From Bacteroidota bacterium (lineage in GTDB: Bacteria > Bacteroidota > Bacteroidia > Bacteroidales > VadinHA17), in the NCBI GenBank assembly GCA_012838685.1, contig DUOU01000136.1, positions 1-39,240 on the forward strand: a stretch of 39,240 nucleotides of DNA. Direction: 5' to 3'. The translations under genes and the position numbers were made by a program. The notes beneath the pieces are model-generated. The model was not told the DNA's origin, made no database searches, and saw only the letters and a list, made by a program, of their open reading frames with translations. Shown one piece after another: positions 13,993-22,053 of the stretch; position 1 is the stretch's first letter; each line of letters starts with the position of its first letter.

Positions 13993-16404
13993 ATGAAAAA
14001 TTCAATTTACAATCATGAATCGGTGAAGATACCATTTTTGGCGTTGTTGCTGTTCCTGTTTTTTATGCGTAGTATTCCCTGTTTTTCCCAGGCCGATGCC
14101 CTGACTATGGCCAGGCTGGTAGAGCGGATGGACTCGGTTGCCGGGGGCGAGCCTCCCCAGATTGTGTACCTTCAAACGAGCAAGGGGGTTTACGAGCCCA
14201 TGGAGGACCTGTGGTTCAAGGCCTACATCATGGACTCCCGGGCTCACTCTCCATCCAAGTTATGCCAGACCCTTTACCTCGAGATGATAAACGAGAGCTC
14301 CGGACAGGTGGTTTGGCGGGAGAAGTACCTGGCGACGGACGGCTTCGTCGACGGACATGTTTACGTCCACGACACGCTATCGGTCGGGGACTACCTCCTG
14401 GCGGCATACACGAGCCTATCCTATTACGGCGACGACCCGGAGATGAAGGCCGTGAGAAGGGTACAGGTAAGGAGCGAACTTTTGCCCAACTACGACGGAT
14501 GGGTCGGGCCGACAAAAAAAACAATTGTGTCCGAAGAAAAAGAAACCCCTGTCCAGTTCAACACCTTTCCCGAGGGGGGCAACCTTGTAGCGGGCGTTGA
14601 GGGCAGGATAGCGTTCAAGGCGGTGAACCCCGACGGGACTCCCGTCAACGCGAGGGGAACCCTTTTCGAGGGATCGGACGCCCTGTTGGCTTTCGAGAGC
14701 GAACACGACGGCATGGGCAGTTTCATGTTCACGCCGGAGATCGGCAAGGAGTACAGGATACGCCTTTCGGAACCCTATACGGACAGCGTTTACATGTTGC
14801 CGGAAATTTACGGCGAAGGCGTAAGCCTACGGCTGGCTTCCAGGAACGATGATTTCCTGGAGTTCAGGGTATCCCGGGGCCCGTTCGCGAGAGGGGGAAC
14901 CGTCTATCTCATGGGCCAGATACGGGGGATACTGTGCTGCATAGCCAGCGGGGAACTTACGGACGAGCTGACGGTGAGGATACCGCTCGAAGAGTTCCCT
15001 TTCCAGGGGATAGCCGAGTTCACCCTGTTCGACGGCGACCTGGTCCCGATAGCGGAACGACTCGTTTACATTCACCCCGAAAAAAAACTGTACGTCACCA
15101 CCGAACTGGACAAAAACAGATATGATACCAGGGAAAAGGTGACCGTCAAGATAACGGTCAAGGACGAGAACGGGGAGCCGGCGAAGGCCAACCTCGGGGT
15201 GACCGTGCACGACAGACTGCACCAAAACCTGTCGGACCCCCTGAACATGTTCACTTACTGTTACCTGACATCACAACTGAGGGGGAAAATCCACGGTCCT
15301 GGGTACTACTTCGACGAACGAAACAAAGACAGGGAGGAGGCCATGGACCTTCTGATGCTGACACAAGGTTGGAGAAGGTACGTATGGAGCGCCGCTGACC
15401 CCGCGCCGAACGATACAGAGGAGCGACGTGTAGTCTATGACTGGGTGGAAGGAGAACTGGGCGCTAAAGCGATGATGAGAAACAGGGTCTCGTTGGAAGA
15501 GCAGTACGTGAAGGTGTATTTCCCGAACTCGAGCGACGAGGCGTATTTCGTTTCGGCCGACAGCGCAGGGAAATTCGCGATTACGCCGGAACACCTTGAA
15601 GCGGGACGTGGAAGCTACGTCTATATGTCGCCAATGGGGGAGAAAAATCTCGGACTCACGATAGACCTTAAAGATCCGTTCGAGGCTATCGACTTGGCCA
15701 TGAGGGGAAAGGAGACGAACTACCCCCTCGCGGGTACGGCCCGGTCATCCGAAGAGGATGTCCCTTTGGGCCGGTACGTGGAAGGGATGAGGACACTTGA
15801 ACTCCCGGAGGTCACGGTCAAGGCCCGGGGCGAGGCGGTTTTTCGCGACAGGTATATCGGACGCCTGGACAGCATAGCGAAATCCGAAACGGGCGTATGG
15901 GTATGTATCCATGGGTATCTTGAAAACTATATTGAAGGTTACTCCCATGTTACAGCGTGTACTGATCCCACAATAAAAATTAAGCCTGTTGAAGGAGAAA
16001 CATATAGAGTTGTTAAATATAGCGAGGTGAAAGAACATGGAAGAAGGATTGTACTTGATGTCTACGATGTCGTGTACCAACACCCCAAGATCAGCGAGGA
16101 GGAGCTATTGAAGATGAACAATCTGTCGAGGATCAGGGCCTACTATGTACACAGGGAGTTCTACCGGCCGGTGTACGATGAAACGTCTCCTCCCGACGGA
16201 TACCCCGATTTCCGAAACACCCTGCTATGGAGCCCGCTGACGGTCACGGACGAAAACGGGGAGGCAACGGTGGAGTTCTACTGTTCGGACCTAAACACCG
16301 GATTCGTGGGGACAATCGAAGGGCTGAACGGTGAGGGGCTGCTGTGTAACGAGAACTTCGAGTTTTCGGTGATCAAGGCGAAACCCTCCGATCAGGGGAA
16401 TTAA
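13993..16404 (+). CDS. MG2 (alpha-2-macroglobulin-like) secreted surface protein
   Basis: This 803-residue protein has a signal peptide ending CFSQ-A near residue 33. An MG2 beta-sandwich follows (IVYLQTSKGVYEPMEDLWFK; DYLLAAYTSLSYYG). Several macroglobulin-type domains follow, for example KLYVTTELDKNRYDTREKVT around residue 360. The end, LLWSPLTVTDENGEATVEFY, is the form found in Bacteroidota MG2/plug-type proteins associated with TonB receptors. No thioester motif (CxEQ) is visible. Base composition is markedly richer in G+C than all upstream genes, except for a patch at about 15900-16080 that is AT-rich. Function is unknown. The partial gene at 38374 belongs to the same broad family. Confidence 0.75.
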   Translation: MKNSIYNHESVKIPFLALLLFLFFMRSIPCFSQADALTMARLVERMDSVAGGEPPQIVYLQTSKGVYEPMEDLWFKAYIMDSRAHSPSKLCQTLYLEMINESSGQVVWREKYLATDGFVDGHVYVHDTLSVGDYLLAAYTSLSYYGDDPEMKAVRRVQVRSELLPNYDGWVGPTKKTIVSEEKETPVQFNTFPEGGNLVAGVEGRIAFKAVNPDGTPVNARGTLFEGSDALLAFESEHDGMGSFMFTPEIGKEYRIRLSEPYTDSVYMLPEIYGEGVSLRLASRNDDFLEFRVSRGPFARGGTVYLMGQIRGILCCIASGELTDELTVRIPLEEFPFQGIAEFTLFDGDLVPIAERLVYIHPEKKLYVTTELDKNRYDTREKVTVKITVKDENGEPAKANLGVTVHDRLHQNLSDPLNMFTYCYLTSQLRGKIHGPGYYFDERNKDREEAMDLLMLTQGWRRYVWSAADPAPNDTEERRVVYDWVEGELGAKAMMRNRVSLEEQYVKVYFPNSSDEAYFVSADSAGKFAITPEHLEAGRGSYVYMSPMGEKNLGLTIDLKDPFEAIDLAMRGKETNYPLAGTARSSEEDVPLGRYVEGMRTLELPEVTVKARGEAVFRDRYIGRLDSIAKSETGVWVCIHGYLENYIEGYSHVTACTDPTIKIKPVEGETYRVVKYSEVKEHGRRIVLDVYDVVYQHPKISEEELLKMNNLSRIRAYYVHREFYRPVYDETSPPDGYPDFRNTLLWSPLTVTDENGEATVEFYCSDLNTGFVGTIEGLNGEGLLCNENFEFSVIKAKPSDQGN

Positions 16405-16433
16405 AACAGGATAAAAATTGTATCTTTGAATTT

Positions 16434-16724
16434 ATGAAAGATAAAAATGAGATATTAAATAAATTAACCGATTTGAAGCCAATTTTACGCAGGGACTATT
16501 CTGTCAAGGAAATTGGATTATTTGGTTCTTTCGTCGATAATTCGTTTACAGATGAAAGCGACATAGATTTACTCGTTGAATTTGAAAGACCCATCGGATG
16601 GAAATGCTTTACATTGGAAATTTATCTTGAAAATATTTTTGGGCGTAAAATTGACTTGGTGATCAAAAACGCTTTAAAGGAACAGATTAAAGATAAGATT
16701 TTGAAACAGGTAAATTATGCGTAA
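16434..16724 (+). CDS. mntA: MntA-type minimal nucleotidyltransferase (antitoxin)
   Basis: This 96-residue protein has the minimal nucleotidyltransferase core IGLFGSFVDNSFTDESDIDL. It contains the GS motif (31-32) and DxD aspartates (43 and 45), and a later IDLVIKNALKE segment supplies the third acidic position. In MntA-HepT systems this enzyme AMPylates and so neutralises the HEPN RNase HepT. The start of the partner frame overlaps its stop by 8 bases, the usual arrangement. The partner is reduced to a fragment, so this is an orphan antitoxin. Confidence 0.85.
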   Translation: MKDKNEILNKLTDLKPILRRDYSVKEIGLFGSFVDNSFTDESDIDLLVEFERPIGWKCFTLEIYLENIFGRKIDLVIKNALKEQIKDKILKQVNYA

Positions 16725-16851
16725 TGTGAAAAAAGTGGATTATGAAATAATTTGGGATATCGCGACAAATTATTTGCCCGAAAATAAAAATCAGATTGAT
16801 CAGATAATCATAAAAATGAAGTGGTCTAATTGCTTCGGACACTGTTTTTAA
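16717..16851 (+). pseudogene. hepT: HepT (HEPN toxin) remnant, only the C-terminal end left
   Basis: The 44-residue frame MRNVKKVDYEIIWDIATNYL continues PENKNQIDQIII and matches only the last ~35 residues of HepT toxins (pattern VDxEIVWxxxxxDLPxLxxQI). The preceding ~70 residues are missing. The RNxxxH catalytic motif is broken: RN is followed by VKKVD with no histidine. The final nine or so residues come from the terminal repeat of the adjacent IS3-type remnant. The toxin should be inactive. Confidence 0.7.
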
Positions 16852-17095
16852 TTTTCTTAATTTATTTCTTTTATTCGTTCTTTGACAAATATAACCGATT
16901 AGTTTCTTTGTTAAGCGGCATTCATGAACTTTACCGCGGGAGAGGCATAATCCAGGATTGTTCCCTTTTATTCTTTCAGCGCCTATATGGCGACCTTGGC
17001 CTTGAAGGAGGCGGTAAATTTTCTTCCAGTTGTTTTCATGGTGACAGAAATTATAAAGTTAGTAAATTTCTGTCCAAATTTTTTAGACCATTACA
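16816..17095 (-). mobile_element. IS3-family remnant (~280 bp) with both ends and a broken orfA
   Basis: The left end TGAAGTGGTCTAATTGCTTC (16816 on) is mirrored on the minus strand by TGTAATGGTCTAAAAAATTT (from 17095), with GGACA next in both, forming terminal inverted repeats. Inside on the minus strand, 17039 to about 16917 translates as MKTTGRKFTASFKAKVAI*A, then LKE*KGTI. This matches the start of IS3-type OrfA (RRKFSAEFKAKVALEALKE), with two stops. A perfect 10-bp inverted repeat (GACAGAAATT 17043-17052, AATTTCTGTC 17065-17074) precedes orfA. OrfB and most of the element are gone. Confidence 0.7.
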
Positions 17096-17212
17096 GATTT
17101 ACCAATTCATTGATAACTTGTAGCGTACAAGATGAAAACAATATTACTATTTCCAATTTAGCCAGCGATAGCGGTTATAGGCAGTGGAGGTTGTCGAGGG
17201 TAAAATAAAAAA
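17096..17212. other. Gene-free spacer between IS remnant and operon terminator
   Basis: No coding potential is recognised. It contains a small perfect inverted repeat CTTGTA-GCG-TACAAG near 17119-17133. Confidence 0.5.
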
Positions 17213-17273
17213 TCCCACACCGGTGAGAGACCTTCGAGGCGTAAGAATCGTCAGGCTCGAAACGGTGTGGGAT
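17200..17273 (-). terminator. Terminator of the ilv-leu operon, copy 2 of the structured element
   Basis: On the minus strand the outer stem (17270-17263 with 17222-17215) and the inner stem CTCGAA/TTCGAG (17261-17256, 17238-17233) repeat those at 251-306. They are followed by ATTTTTTATTTTA. It lies about 30 bases after the leuB stop. Confidence 0.9.
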
Positions 17274-17301
17274 TTTTATGTAAAAAGCAGTGAAATGTTT
17301 C

Positions 17302-18360
17302 CTAGAGCAGTCCGGCTACGAGATCACCCACTTCAGTGGTGGAATATCCCATCTTACCGGCGCCCATACCTTTCAGCTTCTTGGCCGTAACGTGCATCAC
17401 AGCCTCTTCAATAGCCTTTGAGGCGGCAGTTTCGCCAAGGGTATCCAGCATCATCGCTCCGCTTGACACGGCGGCCAGAGGGTTGATGACGTTCATTCCG
17501 GTATATTTCGGGGCCGATCCGCCGATAGGTTCGAACATGGAGACCCCTTCAGGGTTGATATTGCCGCCGGCGGCTATGCCCATACCACCCTGGGTAATCG
17601 CCCCCAGGTCGGTTATAATGTCGCCGAACATGTTGGTGGTGACAATAACGTCGAACCATTCGGGGTTCTTGACCATCCACATACATGTAGCGTCAACATG
17701 ATAGTACTCCCTCTTGATATCGGGGTACTCGGCATCTCCCATCTCGTGGAAAGCCCTCTCCCAAAGGTCGAACACATAGGTTAAAACATTTGTCTTGCCG
17801 CAGAGCGCCAATGTCTTCTTTTTGTTCCTTTTGCGGGCATATTCGAAAGCGTAGCGCAAGCAACGGTCTATCTGGAACCTGGTGTAAATCATGTTCTGGA
17901 CAGCGACCTCATTGGGGGTACCGATCTGCGTGGCACCGCCAACACCGGTATAAACATCGCCCGAGTTCTCGCGAACAACAACGTAATCGATATGCTCGGG
18001 ACCTTTATCTTTCAGGGGTGTTTCCACGCCCGGATAGAGTTTAATAGGGCGAAGGTTGATGTATTGGTCTAGGTCGAATCTCAGTTTAAGCAGGATACCT
18101 TTCTCCAGGATTCCCGGTTTTACGTCGGGGTGGCCAATAGCGCCAAGCAGTATGGAGTCAAACTTTTTCAGCTCTTCGGTAGCATTCTTGGGCAAAACCT
18201 CTCCCGTGCGGAGATATCTCTCGCCGCCGAAGTCAAACTCGTGGAAGTCAAGTTTGAATTTGAACTTTGAAGCCGCGGCGTTGAGCACCTTGATAGCTTC
18301 CCTTACCACCTCGGGGCCTGTTCCGTCGCCCGGTATCGACGCGATGTTGTACGTTTTCAT
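17302..18360 (-). CDS. leuB: 3-isopropylmalate dehydrogenase
   Basis: This 352-residue NAD-dependent enzyme oxidatively decarboxylates 3-isopropylmalate to 2-oxoisocaproate in leucine synthesis. In organisms with citramalate synthase it also converts 3-methylmalate to 2-oxobutanoate for isoleucine. Visible family features are the nucleotide-binding start IPGDGTGPEV, the substrate loop VVRENSGDVYTGVGG, DATCMWMVKNPEWFDVIV, the metal-binding NMFGDIITDLGA and the closing EPIGGSAPKYTG. Length is normal. It is the last gene of the operon, 24 bases after cimA, and is followed by a strong terminator. Confidence 0.96.
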   Translation of the reverse strand: MKTYNIASIPGDGTGPEVVREAIKVLNAAASKFKFKLDFHEFDFGGERYLRTGEVLPKNATEELKKFDSILLGAIGHPDVKPGILEKGILLKLRFDLDQYINLRPIKLYPGVETPLKDKGPEHIDYVVVRENSGDVYTGVGGATQIGTPNEVAVQNMIYTRFQIDRCLRYAFEYARKRNKKKTLALCGKTNVLTYVFDLWERAFHEMGDAEYPDIKREYYHVDATCMWMVKNPEWFDVIVTTNMFGDIITDLGAITQGGMGIAAGGNINPEGVSMFEPIGGSAPKYTGMNVINPLAAVSSGAMMLDTLGETAASKAIEEAVMHVTAKKLKGMGAGKMGYSTTEVGDLVAGLL

Positions 18361-18384
18361 ATTTTATGGGTTTAATGGTTAATC

Positions 18385-19926
18385 TTATGATCTATGTTTG
18401 CCGTTCATAAACTCCTGGTTTTCGATGATATTGAGCATCCTTTCCGTGGCTTTGATAGCCGACTCGGTCTGGTCGGCGTCCAGTCCCTTGGTCTTGAACT
18501 CCTTGCCTTTCAGGTTCCATGAGATCACAGTCTCCACCAAAGCATCGGTCCTTCCTCCCGGAGGTATGGAGACCCTGTAGTCCGTCAACAACGGCAGCTC
18601 TTTTCCAAGTTTTTTGTAGATGATCCTGATAGCCCTCACCAGCGCATCATACTGTCCATCGCCCATAGATATCTCCTGGAAAGGGGTTCCATCGATCTCC
18701 AGCTCCACGCCCGCGAACGGCTTGAGACCGTAGGAGAGGGAGAGTGAGTAGTTCTTTATTTTTACCTTGCGATCAAGAGTGTCGTTACCAAGCATATCGG
18801 CAATTATAAAGGGCAGATCCTCGGCGGTGACATTCTCCTTTTTGTCGCCCAGCTCGATAATCCTCCGGGTCAGCTTGTCAATGTTCTCCTGGCTCAGGTG
18901 TGTGCCGAACTCTTCGAGGTTTTTCTTTATGGAGGCTTTCCCGGATTGTTTTCCGAGCGCGTAAGACCTTTTCCTGCCGAACCTTTCCGGCAGCAGGTTG
19001 TTGAAGTAGAGGTTATCTTTGTTGTCCCCATCGGCGTGGATACCGGAGGTCTGCGTAAAGACAAAATCGCCCACGATAGGCTTGTTGGCCGGTATCCTGA
19101 TCCCCGAAAATGTCTCCACCATCTTGCTCACCTTGGTTATCTCGAACTCGTTGATGTTGGTTTCAGCCTTCAGATGGTCGTGCAGCACACCGATAACACT
19201 CGCCAGAGGAGCGTTTCCGGCTCTCTCGCCCAATCCGTTGATAGTGGTATGTACCCCTGTTACCCCCGCCTTGACCGCCGCCAGGACATTGGCGACCGAC
19301 AGGTCGTAGTCGTTGTGGGGGTGGAAGTCGAACATCATATCCGGAAAGGAGTCGACCACCTTTTTACAAAAATCGTAAGTCTGGTCGGGGGTCAAAATTC
19401 CCAACGTGTCGGGGAGCATGATCCTGCCTATACCGCTTTTCCTCATTGAATCGATCATGAACATCACATAATCCTGTGAGTTGATCATGCCATTGGACCA
19501 ATCTTCAAGGTAGATGTTGACGTCTATCTCCATCTCCCTGGCCCTGTCGATGATTTCCCGGATGTCGGCAATATGTTGCTCAGGTGTCTTGCGCAACTGT
19601 TTTTCCAGGTGACGCAGCGATCCCTTGCAGAGGAGGTTGTTGACCTTTCCGCCGGCATCGTTGATCCAGTTGAGCGAAGTCTCTCCGTCAACGAATCCCA
19701 GCACCTCCACCTTCCGGTGCAGGTTGTTGTGCCTCGCCCAGTTGGTTATCTGTTTTATAGCCTCAAATTCGCCTTTGGAGATGCGGGCCGATGAAACTTC
19801 AATACGATCGACCTTGAGCTCTTTGAGCAGCATCTTGGCGATGTGGAGCTTCTCCTGGGGAGTGTATGAAACCCCCTGGGTCTGTTCCCCGTCGCGCAAT
19901 GTGGTATCAAGTATCTCTATCCTCAT
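18385..19926 (-). CDS. cimA: Probable (R)-citramalate synthase (LeuA paralogue)
   Basis: This 513-residue protein has a DRE-TIM metallolyase barrel (LDTTLRDGEQTQG at residues 5-17; metal-site HPHNDYDLS; NGLGERAGN) and a C-terminal LeuA-type regulatory domain (residues ~390-505). It differs clearly from the bona fide LeuA in the same operon and resembles the second synthase of Bacteroidales leu operons. Members condense acetyl-CoA with pyruvate to (R)-citramalate, the first step of the threonine-independent isoleucine route. LeuC, LeuD and LeuB, encoded on both sides, complete that route. The absence of ilvA here fits but does not prove it. A second isopropylmalate synthase is the alternative. 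Confidence 0.8.
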   Translation of the reverse strand: MRIEILDTTLRDGEQTQGVSYTPQEKLHIAKMLLKELKVDRIEVSSARISKGEFEAIKQITNWARHNNLHRKVEVLGFVDGETSLNWINDAGGKVNNLLCKGSLRHLEKQLRKTPEQHIADIREIIDRAREMEIDVNIYLEDWSNGMINSQDYVMFMIDSMRKSGIGRIMLPDTLGILTPDQTYDFCKKVVDSFPDMMFDFHPHNDYDLSVANVLAAVKAGVTGVHTTINGLGERAGNAPLASVIGVLHDHLKAETNINEFEITKVSKMVETFSGIRIPANKPIVGDFVFTQTSGIHADGDNKDNLYFNNLLPERFGRKRSYALGKQSGKASIKKNLEEFGTHLSQENIDKLTRRIIELGDKKENVTAEDLPFIIADMLGNDTLDRKVKIKNYSLSLSYGLKPFAGVELEIDGTPFQEISMGDGQYDALVRAIRIIYKKLGKELPLLTDYRVSIPPGGRTDALVETVISWNLKGKEFKTKGLDADQTESAIKATERMLNIIENQEFMNGKHRS

Positions 19927-19962
19927 GGTCCATTCTTTTTTGTTTTTGTGATAAGGCCCCTA

Positions 19963-20556
19963 CTAATTTCTACTGTTTTCGTAATCGATAATTACATCTT
20001 TGATGCTTAACAGATAATCGATATCGTCAAGCCCCTTCATCAGACACTCCTTCTTATACGCGTTTATCTCGAATTTTATCGGTTCACCGTCGGGCATCAC
20101 GGAAAACTCCTGTTTGCCGAGATCTATCTTCACCATTGTCGATGGATCTTTTTTTATCAACGCCAGCAGGTTTTTAAGGTATTTTTCGGGCACTATCACC
20201 GGCAAGAGACCGTTGTTAAGCGAGTTGTTCCTGAAAATATCGGCGAAGAAGCTGGAAACAACCACCCTGAAACCGTAATCGGTTATGGCCCATACCGCGT
20301 GTTCCCTGCTGGACCCGGAACCGAAGTTTTTACCGGCAACCAACACTTCACCGCTGTAAGTTGGGTTGTTCAATACGAAGTCGGTGTTCTTGTTTCCCGT
20401 TTTGTCATACCTCCAGTCGCGGAAAAGGTTTTCTCCGAACCCCTCCCGGGTGGTGGCGCTCAGGAACCTTGCGGGTATAATCTGGTCGGTATCCACATTT
20501 TCCAGTGGCAGTGGAACACATCTGCTCTCCAATATCTCGAATTTCTTTTTGCTCAT
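19963..20556 (-). CDS. leuD: 3-isopropylmalate dehydratase small subunit
   Basis: This 197-residue swivelling subunit of isopropylmalate isomerase works with LeuC. Typical motifs are PLPLENVDTDQIIPARFL near the start and FGSGSSREHAVWAITDYGFR around residues 77-96, followed by FFADIFRNNSLNNGLLP. It lies 43 bases after leuC and 36 before cimA, in the ilv-leu operon. Length is normal. Confidence 0.96.
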   Translation of the reverse strand: MSKKKFEILESRCVPLPLENVDTDQIIPARFLSATTREGFGENLFRDWRYDKTGNKNTDFVLNNPTYSGEVLVAGKNFGSGSSREHAVWAITDYGFRVVVSSFFADIFRNNSLNNGLLPVIVPEKYLKNLLALIKKDPSTMVKIDLGKQEFSVMPDGEPIKFEINAYKKECLMKGLDDIDYLLSIKDVIIDYENSRN

Positions 20557-20599
20557 ATTTTTTAATCTATCGGCTTTTAAGGAAGCCCGTTGTTTATTG

Positions 20600-22000
20600 T
20601 TATAAAAATTTCCTGGGGTCGGTTATTTTTCCGGTTATGGCCGCCGCCGCCGCTGTCAACGGACTGGCAAGCAATGTTCTGGCACCCGGACCTTGCCGAC
20701 CCTCAAAGTTTCTGTTGGAGGTGGCAACGGCATATTTTCCGGCTGGTATCTTGTCCTCGTTCATGGCGAGGCATGAGGAGCAGCCGGGTTGACGAAGCTC
20801 GAAGCCGGCGGCTTCCAGTATCTTGTCGAGTCCCTCTTCCCTGGCCTGTTTTTCCACCAGTTTCGATCCCGGTACCAGGAGCGCGGTTATGTTGGAAGCC
20901 TTTTTCCTGCCTTTTACAAGTTTCGCGAAAGCCCTGAAATCCTCGATCCTGCCGTTGGTGCAACTTCCCAGAAAAACATAATCCACTGTGTGTCCTTCCA
21001 ACTTCTCGCCGGGCGTGAAACCCATATAGTCGAGTGATTTAAGGAACGATGCCGATGTGTCGGGGTTTATGTCGTCAACTTCCGGTATGGTATCGTTAAT
21101 AGCCATTCCCATTCCGGGATTGGTGCCGTAAGTTATCATCGGCTTGATCTTGGAGGCGTCGAATGATATCTCCCTGTCGAATTCGGCACCGTCGTCGGTT
21201 TTCAGCTTTTCCCATTTTCCGATAAGTTGCGGGAGATCTGCCCGTCCGCTGATCGCGGGAATGGTTTTAAGGTATTCAAAGGTGGTTTCATCGGGAGCTA
21301 TAAGACCGCCCCTGGCGCCCATTTCGATGCTCATATTGCAGACAGTCATCCTCTCCTCCATGCTCATCGCTTTGAAAGTGGTTCCCGCGTATTCAACAAA
21401 ATAACCTGTCGCTCCACCGGTGGAGAGTTGCGAGATTATATAAAGAATGACATCCTTGGCGGTCACCCCTTTACCAAGGGCGCCATTGACGTTTATCCTC
21501 ATCTTTTTCGGCTTTGGCTGGAGGATGCACTGTGTTGAGAGAACCATCTCCACCTCGCTGGTGCCTATACCGAAAGCAACGGCTCCAAATGCTCCGTGGG
21601 TGGAGGTGTGGCTATCGCCGCACACAATCGTGCTTCCCGGCAGGGTATAACCAAGTTCGGGGCCCACAACGTGCACTATGCCGTTGTTTGGGTGGTTCAG
21701 GCCGAAGTAGTTGATACCGAACTCAGCCGTGTTTTTGGCCAGTTGTTCAACCTGTATCCTCGACTTTTCGTCCTTTATGGGTTTATCCTGATCCTTGGTG
21801 GGGATGTTATGGTCGGCCGTGGCCAGTGTCTGTTCGGGCCTGAAAACCTTTATGCCCCTCTTTCTGAGACCGGCGAATGCCTGCGGGCTGGTTACCTCAT
21901 GTATGAAATGACGGTCGATATAGAGCACGTCGGGTCCCTCCTCTATGGAGCGGACTACATGGGAATCCCATATTTTGTCGAATAATGTCTGTTTGCTCAT
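20600..22000 (-). CDS. leuC: 3-isopropylmalate dehydratase large subunit
   Basis: This 466-residue aconitase-family enzyme has a [4Fe-4S] cluster and isomerises 2- to 3-isopropylmalate. It probably also isomerises citramalate when cimA is active. Cluster ligands are visible in FLGSCTNGRIEDF (one Cys) and in QPGCSSCLAMNEDK (two Cys). Other hallmarks are the substrate region VCGDSHTSTHGAFG and the end SNRNFEGRQGPGARTLLASP. It is bacterial type, of normal length, and immediately upstream of leuD. Confidence 0.97.
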   Translation of the reverse strand: MSKQTLFDKIWDSHVVRSIEEGPDVLYIDRHFIHEVTSPQAFAGLRKRGIKVFRPEQTLATADHNIPTKDQDKPIKDEKSRIQVEQLAKNTAEFGINYFGLNHPNNGIVHVVGPELGYTLPGSTIVCGDSHTSTHGAFGAVAFGIGTSEVEMVLSTQCILQPKPKKMRINVNGALGKGVTAKDVILYIISQLSTGGATGYFVEYAGTTFKAMSMEERMTVCNMSIEMGARGGLIAPDETTFEYLKTIPAISGRADLPQLIGKWEKLKTDDGAEFDREISFDASKIKPMITYGTNPGMGMAINDTIPEVDDINPDTSASFLKSLDYMGFTPGEKLEGHTVDYVFLGSCTNGRIEDFRAFAKLVKGRKKASNITALLVPGSKLVEKQAREEGLDKILEAAGFELRQPGCSSCLAMNEDKIPAGKYAVATSNRNFEGRQGPGARTLLASPLTAAAAAITGKITDPRKFL

Positions 22001-22053
22001 TTTTTGTTTTATCGTGCGGCTCCTCCGGGTTGGGACTCGCCACTGGCGTTAAA

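Noticed and set aside
14211..15594. Several long open frames on both strands inside the MG2 gene
   Set aside because: They are shadows of a GC-rich coding region: they lie fully inside the 803-residue frame, which has a signal peptide and recognisable domains, and their arginine- and proline-rich products match no family I know.
16830..17208. Two short plus-strand frames (97 and 73 residues) in the IS3 remnant
   Set aside because: The minus strand of the same stretch translates to an IS3 OrfA start between terminal repeats, which explains the sequence better.
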